NCBI RefSeq assembly: GCF_018829635.1
Contig: NZ_JAHKKG010000012.1
Coordinates: 62,001-126,000, forward strand
Origin: Paractinoplanes bogorensis
GTDB taxonomy: Bacteria > Actinomycetota > Actinomycetes > Mycobacteriales > Micromonosporaceae
Length of the DNA: 64,000 bases
Direction of reading: 5' to 3'
Shown here piece by piece: positions 33,799 to 52,982 of this stretch (positions within the stretch are counted from its first letter, which is position 1; each line of letters begins with the position of its first letter). Position numbers and translations under genes: made by a program. Under the pieces are notes generated by a model that saw only the letters and a list, made by a program, of their open reading frames with translations, was not told the DNA's origin and searched no databases.

Positions 33799-34475
33799 GT
33801 CCCCTGATCCGCATGCGCCTCGCCGGTTTCCTGCGCGGCGGCCGGATGCTGCCGCCTGCCATCGCCGTTCTGGTCGTCCTCGGCGTCATTTACGGCGGGG
33901 GAGCGTCCCCGGCGGCGGTGGCCTACGGCTACTCGGCGGCCGCCCTGTTCCCGGTGCTGGCCTGGCAGACCAAGCTCCTGCTGGACACCGAGCCCGACGT
34001 GCAGCGCCGCCTGGCGAGGGTCGCGGTCGGCGCCCGCACCGAGGCCACCGCCGGCCTGCTCGCCGCCGCCGTGCTCGCGCTGGTCGTCTGCGCCCTGGCC
34101 ATGGGCGCCCCCTGGCTGTTCAACGGCATCGACACCACCAAGGCGCTCGGTCCCGGCGTCGCGCTGGGCGTCCTGGCCCACCTGCTCGCCGTCCCGCCCG
34201 CCATCGCCGTGGGCGCTCTGGCCAGCCGCGCCGTGACCCGGGGCGTCCGCAACGGCGTCGCCGTGCTGGTCACCGCCGCCGTCCTGGTCGTGGTGCTGGG
34301 CCTGCAGGGCTCGGTCGCCCCGTGGCTGGTCCCGCCGGTCATGGCCACCGCGCGGGCTCTCAGCGGCCGGGAGCTGCCCGGCGCACCCGCACTGGCTCTG
34401 CTCACCGGCTGGGCCGCGCTCTGGTGCGCCGCCGCCCTGCTCGGATACGCCCAGCTCCGCCGCTCTCGTTCATAG
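33795..34475 (+). CDS. ABC transporter permease
   Basis: A 226-residue integral membrane protein with six hydrophobic helices in roughly two sets of three. It is the probable membrane partner of the ATPase encoded just upstream (ATGA overlap). ATG 33795 is preferred to the in-frame ATG 33783. There is no clear family signature. It lies between rplA and rplJ, where other actinobacteria have unrelated genes. Confidence 0.78.
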   Translation: MSPLIRMRLAGFLRGGRMLPPAIAVLVVLGVIYGGGASPAAVAYGYSAAALFPVLAWQTKLLLDTEPDVQRRLARVAVGARTEATAGLLAAAVLALVVCALAMGAPWLFNGIDTTKALGPGVALGVLAHLLAVPPAIAVGALASRAVTRGVRNGVAVLVTAAVLVVVLGLQGSVAPWLVPPVMATARALSGRELPGAPALALLTGWAALWCAAALLGYAQLRRSRS

Positions 34476-34517
34476 CCCCGCAGCCTGCCAGCTACCGCAG
34501 CCCCGGTCACCGCACCC

Positions 34518-34545
34518 TGTGGACAACCCGACGCCCTGTGGATAA
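34518..34545 (-). promoter_or_regulatory. Two DnaA-box sequences in tandem
   Basis: Reading the minus strand, TTGTCCACA (34518-34526) and TTATCCACA (34537-34545) are exact matches to the actinobacterial and E. coli DnaA-box consensus, in the same orientation with starts 19 bp apart. The surrounding 16-bp unit is repeated. They lie about 80 bp upstream of the rplJ promoter. Confidence 0.6.
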
Positions 34546-34622
34546 CCCGGCCGACACAACCGCCCCACTGTTTAGGGTGGAGGCCCCCCGGTCGGGTGGG
34601 TTGGGCACGTGACCCGGCCGAT

Positions 34623-34651
34623 TTGGCGGTTGCAGCACCGTCGCGTACTCT
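34623..34651 (+). promoter_or_regulatory. Putative promoter of rplJ-rplL
   Basis: TTGGCG (34623-34628), 17-bp spacer, TACTCT (34646-34651). It precedes a leader of about 215 bases. Confidence 0.55.
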
Positions 34652-34654
34652 TGC

Positions 34655-34875
34655 GAATCGAAGTTCCACCCATAGACCGCTGGTCGCCGTGGCTGCCCCT
34701 TAGCCACGGTCGAAGGTCCCGCACAATGCGGGCGGCCCGCGCAGGGGAGAACGGTTCGTGACTGCGCCTTGACCATTCAGGCCGATCCCGCCCCGTGCGC
34801 CCTGCGCCGGGGCGTTTCTCATTTTGCTCCTCCTTCACTCTCGACCAGCGGTTCGAGCACTGAGAGAGGAGGGAC
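34655..34875 (+). promoter_or_regulatory. rplJ leader (probable L10-binding leader)
   Basis: The 5'-UTR contains three hairpins: 34688-34708, 34718-34732, and 34789-34814, the last followed by TTTCTCATTTT and so terminator-like. In other bacteria the L10(L12)4 complex binds a structured leader here to repress rplJL. Assignment as the L10 leader rests on position and structure. Of the wider gap 34476-34875, the remainder holds the DnaA boxes and promoter. Confidence 0.55.
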
Positions 34876-35421
34876 ATGGCGGACAAGCCGGTCCGGGCCG
34901 ACAAGGCCAGCGCCGTTGCTGAGCTGACGGACGATTTCCGCAACTCGTCGGCCACCGTGCTGACCGAGTACCGCGGTCTCACGGTCAAGCAGCTCACCGA
35001 GCTGCGCCGTTCGCTGGGTAGCGACACCAAGTACGCGGTGTCGAAGAACACCCTGGCGAAGCGTGCCGCAACTGACGCGGGCATCGAGGGCCTCGACAAC
35101 CTGTTTGCCGGTCCTACCGCGCTCGCTTTCATCAGCGGCGACCCGGTCGAGGCGGCCAAGGGCCTTCGGGCTTTCGCCAAGGCCAACCCCGTCCTGGTCA
35201 TCAAGGGCGGTGTTTTCGAGGGCAAGGCGATCTCGGCGGATGACGTCAACAAGATCGCTGACCTCGAGTCGCGTGAGGTTCTGCTGGCCAAGCTGGCCGG
35301 CGCCATGAAGGGCAACCTGGCCAAGGCCGTGGGCACGTTCCAGGCCCCGCTGGCCCAGGTGGCACGCCTCGCGGCCGCTCTTCAGGAGAAGCGCGAGAAG
35401 GACGGTCCCGCGGAGGCCTGA
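34876..35421 (+). CDS. rplJ: 50S ribosomal protein L10
   Basis: A 181-residue L10 that anchors L7/L12 dimers to the stalk. Typical segments: [36 protein letters not shown], and [10 protein letters not shown]. The C-terminal helix that binds L12 follows. ATG 34876 with GAGAGAGGAGGG upstream. rplL follows after 53 bp. In the absence of L11, its normal neighbour at the stalk base, L10 placement is of interest. Confidence 0.96.
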   Translation: MADKPVRADKASAVAELTDDFRNSSATVLTEYRGLTVKQLTELRRSLGSDTKYAVSKNTLAKRAATDAGIEGLDNLFAGPTALAFISGDPVEAAKGLRAFAKANPVLVIKGGVFEGKAISADDVNKIADLESREVLLAKLAGAMKGNLAKAVGTFQAPLAQVARLAAALQEKREKDGPAEA

Positions 35422-35474
35422 GCCACCGCGCACCAGTACGACTTTTCATAAGAAGCTAGGAAAGGTTGCCAGAT

Positions 35475-35861
35475 ATGGCGAAGCTCAGCACCGACGAGCT
35501 GCTCGACGCGTTCAAGGAAATGACGCTCATCGAGCTGTCGGAGTTCGTGAAGCAGTTCGAGGACGTCTTCGACGTCAAGGCGGCTGCCCCGGTTGCCGTC
35601 GCGGCTGCCCCCGGTGGCGGCGGCGCTGCCCCCGAGGCCGAGGCCGAGAAGGACTCGTTCGACGTCGTCCTCGAGGCCGACGGTGGCAAGAAGATCCAGG
35701 TCATCAAGGTCGTGCGTGAGCTGACCGGCCTGGGCCTCAAGGAGGCCAAGGACGCCGTCGAGTCCGCCCCCAAGGCGATCCTCGAGGGTGTCAACAAGGA
35801 GAAGGCCGAGGCCGCCAAGGCCAAGCTCGAGGGCGAAGGCGCCAAGGTCACCCTCAAGTGA
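35475..35861 (+). CDS. rplL: 50S ribosomal protein L7/L12
   Basis: A 128-residue stalk protein: N-terminal dimerisation domain ([26 protein letters not shown]), an Ala/Pro/Gly hinge, and the C-terminal factor-binding domain ([20 protein letters not shown] ... [15 protein letters not shown]). ATG 35475 has GGAAAGG 9 bases upstream. Confidence 0.97.
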   Translation: MAKLSTDELLDAFKEMTLIELSEFVKQFEDVFDVKAAAPVAVAAAPGGGGAAPEAEAEKDSFDVVLEADGGKKIQVIKVVRELTGLGLKEAKDAVESAPKAILEGVNKEKAEAAKAKLEGEGAKVTLK

Positions 35862-35888
35862 TCTAACGCTCCACTGCTTTCTCTTGCG

Positions 35889-35924
35889 AATGGCGGGGAC
35901 CCCGTGACGGGGTTCCCGCCATTT
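35889..35924 (+). terminator. Hairpin between rplL and rpoB (attenuator/terminator)
   Basis: A long stem of about 16 bp (35889-35904 with 35908-35923) with a TGA loop, then TTTGTATCTTT. It may end or attenuate rplJL transcripts before rpoB. In the remaining gap to the rpoB promoter (35925-36292) nothing else was seen. Confidence 0.65.
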
Positions 35925-36292
35925 GTATCTTTCCCCTGTCGTCCCAGGTCAGAGCATTGATGCCGGCTGTCCGGCTCCCGACGTACAAAGCGGGGCCAAT
36001 CGGGCAAGCCGTGGAGTATGGTCGCTAGAGCGCGCCGGGTGGGCGACGGTGAGAAGTCGACCCGCGCCGCAGGCCTTGACTGTGTGTCCCCTGACAGGCA
36101 CGCTGACAGCAGCAAGTTTCCGCGCTTGCGACAGCCGCCCCGCGGGCACACCGGTTTCGGCCGGGTCCTGTGGCTAGGCACCAGAGGGAGAGTTGCCGCG
36201 TTCCGAGCGGCCCCGCACGACGGTTCTGACCTAGAGATGCGCAGGTCAGAGGCCGGCGGGGACACGTTCCGCAGGCCCCCTCAGGTGTGGGC

Positions 36293-36321
36293 TGGACAGC
36301 GGTTAGCCGAGCGGCTACACT
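36293..36321 (+). promoter_or_regulatory. Putative rpoBC promoter
   Basis: TGGACA (36293-36298), 17-bp spacer, TACACT (36316-36321): the closest to consensus in the window. It is followed by a GCTAGTTTGCGCTGCCTTCTG-like stretch, similar in my recollection to rpoB leaders of other actinomycetes, and a 140-base leader to the TTG start. Confidence 0.65.
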
Positions 36322-36464
36322 GCTAGTTTGCGCTGCCTTCTGTCTTGAGCCCTGTCGGGACATCCATCCGGATGAATTCCTGGGGGCTCGTCAGAGTGCA
36401 CGCAGACAGTTGCATACCGCAGCTGCAGCCGCATCAGCAGCACCGGTCCTCGGAAGGACGCATC

Positions 36465-39905
<3,441 letters not shown>

Positions 39906-39992
39906 CGGAAGCGTCCCGGGGTGTGAAAGCCCCGGGACGCCAACCGCCGGCCTGGAACCCATCCGAGCAATGAAATACGAGGGATAGACCAA

Positions 39993-43883
<3,891 letters not shown>

Positions 43884-43896
43884 GGCTGTATGAACG

Positions 43897-43938
43897 GAAG
43901 GGCGGTCGCGCGCTGCGCGGCCGCCCTTCTGTTGTCTC
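43897..43938 (+). terminator. Rho-independent terminator after rpoC
   Basis: A 9-bp outer stem (43897-43905 with 43921-43929) and an inner CGCG stem, then a T-rich tail (TGTTGTCTCTCT). It closes the rpoBC transcript. Confidence 0.75.
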
Positions 43939-43958
43939 TCTGTCTCTAGGATGGTCTG

Positions 43959-44309
43959 GTGACCCACCCCGCGGCCGTGCCCACCCGCCACCCGATGGAT
44001 CCGGATCCGGAGCCCTCGTCCAAGGCGCGGGCGGTCTTCGCGCTGGGCCTGGTGGGCTTCCTGACCGGTGTGTTCGTCGGCGGGGTGATCCCGGCCACCG
44101 TCGCGCTCGTGCTCTCCCGTCAGACCGCGCGGCAGGCGTACGAGGCGAAGGGTTATCTGACCGGCTCGGCCTGGATCCGCCGGGGCCGCCGCCTGGCCTG
44201 GGCGGGCATCGTCCTGGCTCTGACGTCGCTGGTGGTGGCGTCGATCGCCGGTCTGCTGCACCTGGCCGGCGCACCCGGTGGCCCCGACTTCTCGCCCGGA
44301 ACGGATTGA
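43959..44309 (+). CDS. Small membrane protein (DUF4190-like)
   Basis: A 116-residue protein with a Pro-rich cytoplasmic N-terminus and two membrane helices (about 27-52, 82-104) linked by a basic loop (SRQTARQAYEAKGYLTGSAW). This resembles the DUF4190 arrangement. GTG 43959 is the start. Its function is not known. It follows the rpoC terminator and is paired with a similar gene 42 bp downstream. Confidence 0.7.
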   Translation: MTHPAAVPTRHPMDPDPEPSSKARAVFALGLVGFLTGVFVGGVIPATVALVLSRQTARQAYEAKGYLTGSAWIRRGRRLAWAGIVLALTSLVVASIAGLLHLAGAPGGPDFSPGTD

Positions 44310-44351
44310 TGCGGGGTGCGGGCGGCATCGTCCGAGTGACATGCTCTTGAT

Positions 44352-44822
44352 ATGACCGTGCCACCCCCGCCGCCGGCGCACTATCCGCCCGCCGTGCCCC
44401 CGCCGCCGCCCTCGGGCCGGTGGCGCCCGGAGCGGGTCGACGCCCTGCCCGGCACGGAGTTCGGCCTGGTCCAGCTGCGGGTCGAACCGATCACCTCGGG
44501 CCTGGCCATCGGGTCGCTCATCGCCGGCATCGGCTCGATTCTCGTCTCGGTGCTCGTGCTCTGCTTCGGCGTGGCCGGCTCCACGGGTGGCTGGGGCGGC
44601 TGGGTCTCGGGCGCCTTCACCCTGCTCAGCGTGCTTGTCGGTGGGGGTGCGATCGCCCTCGGCGTGGTCGCCCGCCGGCAGATCCGCGGGTCGGGCCGGA
44701 CCGGCCAGGTGCGGTTCACCGGCGCCGGACTGGGTATGGCGGGGATCGTGTGCGGATGCGCCGGCGCGGGAATTGCTCTGCTGTCCCTCGCGTTGACTCT
44801 GGTGTTGCAACTGTCGGCCTGA
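44352..44822 (+). CDS. Small membrane protein (DUF4190-like), Pro-rich N-terminus
   Basis: 156 residues: a Pro/Ala-rich N-terminus with PPPPP runs, then three hydrophobic helices (about 50-75, 82-105 and 125-153), with the loop VVARRQIRGSGRTGQVRFTGAGLGMAGIV that is typical of DUF4190 (an RxI-x-R-x-G motif before the last helix). ATG 44352. Function unknown. It lies directly upstream of the str operon leader. Confidence 0.72.
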   Translation: MTVPPPPPAHYPPAVPPPPPSGRWRPERVDALPGTEFGLVQLRVEPITSGLAIGSLIAGIGSILVSVLVLCFGVAGSTGGWGGWVSGAFTLLSVLVGGGAIALGVVARRQIRGSGRTGQVRFTGAGLGMAGIVCGCAGAGIALLSLALTLVLQLSA

Positions 44823-44844
44823 GGCCGGATCTGGTACCGCGGCG

Positions 44845-44871
44845 TTGCTTCCGTGAGGCACCCGGTACACT
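44845..44871 (+). promoter_or_regulatory. Possible promoter of the str operon, with leader to rpsL
   Basis: TTGCTT (44845-44850) and TACACT (44866-44871) are separated by 15 bp, short for a standard promoter. A leader of about 335 bases follows to rpsL at 45208, with no other gene in the gap 44823-45207. Confidence 0.4.
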
Positions 44872-45207
44872 TGTATCGGAGATATCCGTCGCGCGGTCCC
44901 CGGGCTCATTTTGACCTGGGTGCTCGAGGTGGGTAATCTTCTCCCTCGTGCCCGAGCTTGCTCGGGCAACTCGTGCGTGCGCCCCAGTTGCGACTGGGCG
45001 GCGCTCGCCGAGCCGGTGCCCATCGCGGCATCGACAAAGACAGAACCCGGGGCACGCAACAAGCGTGCGGCGGGACCGTGAGCCGGACGACACGCCCGAC
45101 CGCGGGTGCCGGACAACTCTCCGCGAGGGAGAGCTGACCAGCACACAAAAGGCAGAAACAGACGGTGCGGCCGCCTAGGAAGCGGCCGAAGGGAGCGGAG
45201 AAACCCG

Positions 45208-45582
45208 GTGCCCACGATCCAGCAGCTGGTCCGAAAGGGCCGCCAGGCGAAGACGAGCAAGACCAAGACGCCGGCGCTGAAGGGAAGTCCTCAGCGGCGC
45301 GGCGTGTGCACGCGCGTGTACACCACCACCCCCAAGAAGCCGAACTCCGCGCTGCGCAAGGTCGCTCGTGTGAAGCTCAGCAGCCAGATCGAGGTGACGG
45401 CGTACATCCCCGGCGTCGGCCACAACCTGCAGGAGCACTCGATCGTGCTCGTGCGCGGCGGTCGTGTGAAGGACCTCCCGGGCGTCCGCTACAAGATCGT
45501 CCGTGGTTCGCTGGACACCCAGGGTGTCCGCAACCGCAAGCAGGCTCGCAGCCGTTACGGCGCGAAGAAGGAGAAGAGCTGA
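45208..45582 (+). CDS. rpsL: 30S ribosomal protein S12
   Basis: A 124-residue S12 starting at GTG 45208: [28 protein letters not shown] and [27 protein letters not shown]. The lysines equivalent to streptomycin-resistance positions 43 and 88 are wild type. It is the first gene of rpsL-rpsG-fusA-tuf. rpsG starts 1 base after the stop. Confidence 0.97.
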   Translation: MPTIQQLVRKGRQAKTSKTKTPALKGSPQRRGVCTRVYTTTPKKPNSALRKVARVKLSSQIEVTAYIPGVGHNLQEHSIVLVRGGRVKDLPGVRYKIVRGSLDTQGVRNRKQARSRYGAKKEKS

Positions 45583-45583
45583 C

Positions 45584-46054
45584 ATGCCGCGCAAGGGCCC
45601 CGCTCCGCGCCACCCAGTGGTCGCGGACCCGGTTTACAACTCGCCGCTGGTGACCCAGCTGGTCAACAAGATCCTGGTCGGCGGCAAGCGTCAGCTCGCT
45701 GAGCGCATTGTGTACGGAGCCCTCGAGGGCTGCCGTGAGAAGAACGGCACCGACCCCGTGGTGACGCTCAAGCGCGCCATGGACAACGTCAAGCCGACCC
45801 TCGAGGTCCGCAGCCGCCGCGTCGGTGGCGCGACCTACCAGGTGCCGGTCGAGGTGCGTACCCCGCGCCAGACCACCCTGGGTCTCCGCTGGCTGGTGCA
45901 GTACTCCAAGGCCCGCCGCGAGAAGACCATGATCGAGCGCCTCCAGAACGAGCTGCTCGACGCCAGCAACGGCCTCGGCGCCGCGGTCAAGCGTCGCGAG
46001 GACACTCACAAGATGGCGGAGTCCAACAAGGCCTTCGCGCACTACCGCTGGTAA
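45584..46054 (+). CDS. rpsG: 30S ribosomal protein S7
   Basis: A 156-residue S7 ([23 protein letters not shown]; the [14 protein letters not shown] segment; ending in [10 protein letters not shown]). It binds the 3' major domain of 16S rRNA and nucleates head assembly. ATG 45584. Length fits the actinobacterial family. Confidence 0.97.
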   Translation: MPRKGPAPRHPVVADPVYNSPLVTQLVNKILVGGKRQLAERIVYGALEGCREKNGTDPVVTLKRAMDNVKPTLEVRSRRVGGATYQVPVEVRTPRQTTLGLRWLVQYSKARREKTMIERLQNELLDASNGLGAAVKRREDTHKMAESNKAFAHYRW

Positions 46055-46145
46055 GACCCCGCTGCTGCCGGCCCGGTGCTGAACCGGGCCGCGGCGCAAG
46101 TCGTACCGGTCCACGAGACGACGACGAAGAAAAGTAGGGATTGAA

Positions 46146-48242
<2,097 letters not shown>

Positions 48243-48251
48243 TGCGTTGAG

Positions 48252-48282
48252 GCGTGTGCGGTCCGTCGAGGGCCGCACACGC
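48252..48282 (+). other. Hairpin in the fusA-tuf gap
   Basis: A perfect 10-bp stem (48252-48261 with 48273-48282) and 11-base loop, without a T tract. It may be a processing or attenuation site between fusA and tuf; as a terminator it would be weak. Confidence 0.45.
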
Positions 48283-48361
48283 ACGAGCAGTCGACAGAGT
48301 CCCCATCGCCTTATCGGGCGTGCCGGGAAAAAGCAATTCCACAGTCCACAGGAGGACACCA

Positions 48362-49555
48362 GTGGCGAAGGCGAAGTTCGAGCGGACTAAGCCGCACGTC
48401 AACATCGGCACCATTGGTCACATCGACCACGGTAAGACGACGCTGACTGCGGCCATCACGAAGGTCCTGCACGACGAATACCCGGACCTGAACCCGTACA
48501 CCCCGTTCGACGAGATCGACAAGGCGCCTGAAGAGAAGGCCCGTGGTATCACGATCTCGATCGCGCACGTCGAGTACCAGACCGCGGCGCGTCACTACGC
48601 GCACGTGGACTGCCCCGGCCACGCTGACTACATCAAGAACATGATCACCGGTGCCGCGCAGATGGACGGCGCGATCCTGGTGGTTGCCGCGACCGACGGC
48701 CCGATGCCGCAGACCAAGGAGCACGTGCTCCTGGCCCGCCAGGTCGGCGTTCCGTACATCGTCGTCGCCCTGAACAAGAGCGACATGGTGGACGACGAGG
48801 AGCTGCTCGAGCTCGTCGAGCTCGAGGTCCGCGAGCTGCTCAGCACCTACGAGTTCCCGGGCGACGACCTGCCGGTCGTGCGTGTCTCGGCGCTCAAGGC
48901 GCTCGAGGGCGACAAGGAGTGGACCGCCAAGCTCCTCGAGCTGATGAACGCGGTCGACACCGCGATCCCGCAGCCCGAGCGTGAGACCGAGAAGCCGTTC
49001 CTCATGCCCATCGAGGACGTCTTCACGATCACCGGTCGTGGCACCGTGGTCACGGGTCGCGCCGAGCGCGGCATCCTCAAGCCGAACGAGGAGGTCGAGA
49101 TCGTCGGCATCCGCGAGAAGTCGACGAAGACCGTCTGCACCGGCATCGAGATGTTCCGCAAGCTGCTCGACGAGGCCCGCGCGGGCGAGAACGTCGGTCT
49201 GCTGCTCCGCGGCATCAAGCGCGAGGACGTCGAGCGCGGCATGGTCGTCGTGAAGCCGGGCTCGAGCACCCCGCACACGGAGTTCGAGGGCCAGGTCTAC
49301 ATCCTCTCGAAGGAAGAGGGCGGCCGGCACACCCCGTTCTTCCAGAACTACCGCCCGCAGTTCTACTTCCGCACCACGGACGTCACCGGCGTCGTCACGC
49401 TGCCCGAGGGCACCGAGATGGTCATGCCGGGCGACTCCACCAGCATGTCGGTCAAGCTGATCCAGCCGATCGCCATGGAGCAGGGCCTGAAGTTCGCGAT
49501 CCGTGAGGGTGGCCGCACCGTCGGCGCCGGCACGGTCACGAAGATCAACGTCTGA
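48362..49555 (+). CDS. tuf: Elongation factor Tu
   Basis: A 397-residue EF-Tu with GHIDHGKT (19-26), DCPGHADY and NKSDMVDD. It has the switch and domain II/III motifs to the end [12 protein letters not shown]. It delivers aminoacyl-tRNA to the ribosome. GTG 48362, with CACAGGAGGACACC upstream. It is the only tuf in the window. Confidence 0.97.
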   Translation: MAKAKFERTKPHVNIGTIGHIDHGKTTLTAAITKVLHDEYPDLNPYTPFDEIDKAPEEKARGITISIAHVEYQTAARHYAHVDCPGHADYIKNMITGAAQMDGAILVVAATDGPMPQTKEHVLLARQVGVPYIVVALNKSDMVDDEELLELVELEVRELLSTYEFPGDDLPVVRVSALKALEGDKEWTAKLLELMNAVDTAIPQPERETEKPFLMPIEDVFTITGRGTVVTGRAERGILKPNEEVEIVGIREKSTKTVCTGIEMFRKLLDEARAGENVGLLLRGIKREDVERGMVVVKPGSSTPHTEFEGQVYILSKEEGGRHTPFFQNYRPQFYFRTTDVTGVVTLPEGTEMVMPGDSTSMSVKLIQPIAMEQGLKFAIREGGRTVGAGTVTKINV

Positions 49556-49623
49556 GCAGGTCGGTAGCCCCGATTAGCATTGTCGGCTTAGATCCGGCAT
49601 ACTAGTCAGGTTGCGTCCGAGCG

Positions 49624-49656
49624 GGGTGGTCAGCTGCCTTGTGCAGCTGGCCACCC
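49624..49656 (+). promoter_or_regulatory. S10 operon leader hairpin
   Basis: A 14-bp stem with one T-G pair (49624-49637 with 49643-49656) and 5-base loop, no T tract. A weak promoter-like pair, TTAGCA (49574-49579) and CATACT (49598-49603) with an 18-bp spacer, lies just upstream. The 331-bp gap 49556-49886 holds no gene; it is probably the structured leader of the S10 operon. Confidence 0.45.
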
Positions 49657-49886
49657 TCGCCGGGTGTCTGGGTGTGTTTACGAGCCGCCCTTTTCGGGTC
49701 TGATTCCGGGCCCGAGACACCTCAAGATCCCCGCGATCTAGAGTGCTGCCCTGCGCAGCTTTCTGAGACTCAGCGCGACACGCCCGACCGCGGGGGTCGG
49801 ACAACGCAGGATCAACGGTCCTGCGGGCATGCGAAGGCCGCCGCTTTCGCACGTAGCGGCATCGAGAGAAGGAAACAGAAGCCACC

Positions 49887-50195
49887 ATGGCGGGACAGAA
49901 GATCCGCATCCGGCTCAAGGCCTATGACCACGAGGTCGTGGACTCCTCGGCGCGGAAGATCGTCGAGACGGTGACGCGTACCGGGGCCCAGGTTGCTGGC
50001 CCGGTGCCGCTGCCCACGGAAATCAACCGTTTCTGCGTCATCCGCTCGCCGCACAAGTACAAGGACTCGCGCGAGCACTTCGAGATGCGCACGCACAAGC
50101 GGCTGATCGACATCATCGACCCGACGCCCAAGACGGTCGACTCGCTCATGCGCCTCGACCTGCCGGCTGGCGTCGACATCGAGATCAAGCTGTAG
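49887..50195 (+). CDS. rpsJ: 30S ribosomal protein S10
   Basis: 102 residues: [35 protein letters not shown], and the [20 protein letters not shown] motif. It heads the S10 operon and also serves as NusE with NusG in transcription. ATG 49887 with GAGAGAAGGA upstream. Confidence 0.97.
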
Positions 50196-50208
50196 GGATC
50201 TGCGACTG

Positions 50209-50859
50209 ATGGACAGGCAAGTAAAGGGGATCCTGGGCGCCAAGCTCGGCATGACCCAGGTCTGGGACAACAACAAGGTTGTCCCGGTGACCGTGGTGCA
50301 GGCCGGCCCTTGTGTCGTGACCCAGGTCCGGACAAACGAGAAGGACGGCTACTCGGCCGTCCAGTTGGCCTTCGGTGCCATCGACCCGCGCAAGGTGAAC
50401 AAGCCCGAGGGCGGTCACTTCGCGAAGGCGGGCGTTTCGCCGCGTCGGCACGTCGTCGAGCTCCGTACCGTCGACGCCGGTGAGTACGAGCTCGGCCAGG
50501 AGATCACCGTGGACTCGTTCCCGGTGGGCGCGCCGATCGACGTCACCGGCAAGACCCGCGGTAAGGGCTACGCCGGTGTCATGAAGCGGCACGGCTTCCA
50601 CGGCCTCAAGGCCAGCCACGGTGTCGAGCGCAAGCACCGCTCGCCCGGCTCGATCGGCGCCTGCGCGACCCCCGGTCGCGTCTTCAAGGGCGTCCGGATG
50701 GCCGGTCGCATGGGTAGCCAGCGCTTCACCGTGCAGAACCTGACGGTGCAGGCGGTCGACGCCGAGAACAACCTGATCCTGGTCAAGGGCGCTGTGCCCG
50801 GACCCAAGGGTGCTCTCGTGCTGGTTCGTACCGCGGCCAAGAAGGGCGGTGCCAAGTGA
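50209..50859 (+). CDS. rplC: 50S ribosomal protein L3
   Basis: 216 residues: [15 protein letters not shown] at the start, [34 protein letters not shown] and [16 protein letters not shown]. Its central loop reaches the peptidyl-transferase centre. ATG 50209; rplD begins within its stop (GTGA). Confidence 0.97.
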   Translation: MDRQVKGILGAKLGMTQVWDNNKVVPVTVVQAGPCVVTQVRTNEKDGYSAVQLAFGAIDPRKVNKPEGGHFAKAGVSPRRHVVELRTVDAGEYELGQEITVDSFPVGAPIDVTGKTRGKGYAGVMKRHGFHGLKASHGVERKHRSPGSIGACATPGRVFKGVRMAGRMGSQRFTVQNLTVQAVDAENNLILVKGAVPGPKGALVLVRTAAKKGGAK

Positions 50860-51503
50860 GCTCGGTCGACGTGATGAACGTTGAGGGCAACAAGGCCGGC
50901 TCGGTGGAGCTGCCGGACTCGATCTTCGACGTCCAGGCCAACATCCCGCTGATGCACCAGGTCGTCGTGGCTCAGCTCGCCGCCGCCCGTCAGGGCACGG
51001 CCAAGGCCAAGACCCGCGGTGAGGTCGCCGGTGGCGGCAAGAAGCCGTACAAGCAGAAGGGCACCGGCCGCGCCCGTCAGGGCTCGATCCGCGCTCCTCA
51101 GTTCACCGGCGGTGGCGTCGTGCACGGTCCCGTGCCGCGCGACTACAGCCAGCGGACGCCCAAGAAGATGAAGGCCGCCGCTCTGCGGGGCGCCCTCTCG
51201 GACCGGGCCCGCGACGGCCGCGTCCACGTGGTCGAGGCGTTCGTCAGCGGCGACAAGCCGTCGACCAAGGCCGCGATCGCGACGCTGCGCAAGGCCACCG
51301 AGTCCACCAAGGTCCTGGTCGTGCTGAGCAGCACCGACGAGCTGAACTGGGTGTCGCTGCGCAACGAGACGACCGTGCACCTGCTCGAGGCCGGCCAGCT
51401 CAACACGTACGACGTGCTGGTCGCCGACGAGGTCGTCTTCACCAAGGAGGCCCTGGACGAGTTCCTGGGCACCCCGGCGACCGCCGAGGAGGAGAACAAG
51501 TGA
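50856..51503 (+). CDS. rplD: 50S ribosomal protein L4
   Basis: 215 residues: the loop [34 protein letters not shown] is the diagnostic exit-tunnel extension, followed by [17 protein letters not shown]. In E. coli L4 autoregulates the S10 operon. GTG 50856 overlaps the L3 stop by 4 bases. Confidence 0.97.
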   Translation: MSSVDVMNVEGNKAGSVELPDSIFDVQANIPLMHQVVVAQLAAARQGTAKAKTRGEVAGGGKKPYKQKGTGRARQGSIRAPQFTGGGVVHGPVPRDYSQRTPKKMKAAALRGALSDRARDGRVHVVEAFVSGDKPSTKAAIATLRKATESTKVLVVLSSTDELNWVSLRNETTVHLLEAGQLNTYDVLVADEVVFTKEALDEFLGTPATAEEENK

Positions 51504-51802
51504 GCACGATCGCCGACCCGCGCGACATCATCTTCAAGCCGGTCGTGTCGGAGAAGAGCTACAGCGTTCTCGACCAGAACTGGTACACGTTCCTCGTGCA
51601 CCCGGACGCGAACAAGACCGAGATCAAGATCGCGATCCAGCAGATCTTCAACGTCCGCGTGCTGACGGTGAACACCGCGAACCGCGAGGGCAAGCGCAAG
51701 CGCACCCGCACCGGCTTCGGTCAGCGTAAAGCGACCAAGCGCGCGATGGTCAAGCTGGCTGACGGTGACCGCATCGAGGCCTTCGGCGGCCCGGTCAGCT
51801 AA
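51500..51802 (+). CDS. rplW: 50S ribosomal protein L23
   Basis: 100 residues: [38 protein letters not shown], and [18 protein letters not shown]. It forms a docking site for trigger factor and SRP at the exit tunnel. GTG 51500 overlaps the L4 stop. Confidence 0.97.
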   Translation: MSTIADPRDIIFKPVVSEKSYSVLDQNWYTFLVHPDANKTEIKIAIQQIFNVRVLTVNTANREGKRKRTRTGFGQRKATKRAMVKLADGDRIEAFGGPVS

Positions 51803-51814
51803 GGGGTTTGAACA

Positions 51815-52654
51815 ATGGCTATCCGTAAGTACAAGCCGACCACGCCGGGCCGTCGCGGCTCCAGCGTCGCCGACTTCGCCGAGCTGACCCGGTCCACCCC
51901 GGAGAAGTCTCTGCTGGTTCCGCTGCCCAAGAAGGGTGGTCGCAACGTCCACGGCCGCATCACCACGCGGCACCAGGGCGGCGGCCACAAGCGGCAGTAC
52001 CGGCTGATCGACTTCAAGCGGGTCGACAAGGACGGCGTGCCGGCCAAGGTCGCTCACATCGAGTACGACCCGAACCGCACGTCGCGCATCGCGCTGCTGC
52101 ACTACGCCGACGGCGAGAAGCGCTACATCCTCGCGCCGAAGGACCTGAAGCAGGGCGACCGCGTCGAGTCCGGTCCGGGCGCGGACATCAAGCCGGGGAA
52201 CAACCTGCCCCTGCGCAACATCCCGGTCGGTACGACGATCCACGGTGTGGAGCTTCGTCCCGGCGGTGGCGCCAAGCTGGCCCGTTCGGCCGGTGTCGGT
52301 ATCCAGCTGCTCGGTCGTGAGGGCGCGTACGCCACGCTGCGTATGCCCTCCGGCGAGATCCGGCGGGTCGACATCCGTTGCCGCGCGACGGTCGGCGAGA
52401 TCGGCAATGCCGAACAGTCGAACATCAACTGGGGCAAGGCCGGCCGCATGCGCTGGAAGGGCAAGCGCCCGACCGTCCGCGGTGTCGCCATGAACCCGAT
52501 CGACCACCCGCACGGTGGTGGTGAGGGTAAGACCTCCGGTGGTCGCCACCCGGTCAACCCGGGTGGTAAGCCCGAGGGCCGTACCCGCCGCAAGGGCCAG
52601 GAGAGCGACAAGCTGATCGTTCGCCGCCGCTACGCCACCCGCAAGCGCGGGTAA
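51815..52654 (+). CDS. rplB: 50S ribosomal protein L2
   Basis: 279 residues: [43 protein letters not shown], and [20 protein letters not shown] with the conserved histidine loop near the peptidyl-transferase centre. ATG 51815, preceded by AAGGGG. Confidence 0.97.
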   Translation: MAIRKYKPTTPGRRGSSVADFAELTRSTPEKSLLVPLPKKGGRNVHGRITTRHQGGGHKRQYRLIDFKRVDKDGVPAKVAHIEYDPNRTSRIALLHYADGEKRYILAPKDLKQGDRVESGPGADIKPGNNLPLRNIPVGTTIHGVELRPGGGAKLARSAGVGIQLLGREGAYATLRMPSGEIRRVDIRCRATVGEIGNAEQSNINWGKAGRMRWKGKRPTVRGVAMNPIDHPHGGGEGKTSGGRHPVNPGGKPEGRTRRKGQESDKLIVRRRYATRKRG

Positions 52655-52668
52655 CGGGAGTTTAGAAG

Positions 52669-52950
52669 ATGCCACGCAGCCTGAAGAAGGGCCCGTTCGT
52701 CGACGACCACCTGATCAAGAAGGTGGAAGTCCAGAACGAGAAGAACTCGAAAAACGTCATCAAGACCTGGTCGCGGCGCTCGACGATCATCCCCGACATG
52801 CTCGGGCACACGATCGCCGTGCACGACGGGCGCAAGCACGTCCCGGTGTTCATCACCGAGGCCATGGTCGGTCACAAGCTCGGCGAGTTCGCTCTGACCC
52901 GCACGTTCAAGGGTCACGAGAAGGACGACCGCAAGAGCCGTCGGCGCTAG
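52669..52950 (+). CDS. rpsS: 30S ribosomal protein S19
   Basis: 93 residues: [48 protein letters not shown]. Full length, binds the 16S head with S13. ATG 52669, 14 bp after rplB. Confidence 0.97.
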   Translation: MPRSLKKGPFVDDHLIKKVEVQNEKNSKNVIKTWSRRSTIIPDMLGHTIAVHDGRKHVPVFITEAMVGHKLGEFALTRTFKGHEKDDRKSRRR

Positions 52951-52982
52951 TCGGACCACGGATAAGAAAGGGGTTTACAGCG

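Noticed and set aside
45300-45500. Streptomycin-resistance substitutions in S12
   Set aside because: Lysines at the two classic positions are wild type.
49140-49260. EF-Tu changes that might give elfamycin resistance
   Set aside because: The glycines equivalent to E. coli 257 and 275 are intact; the Ala in DEARAGE is not a position I know to matter.
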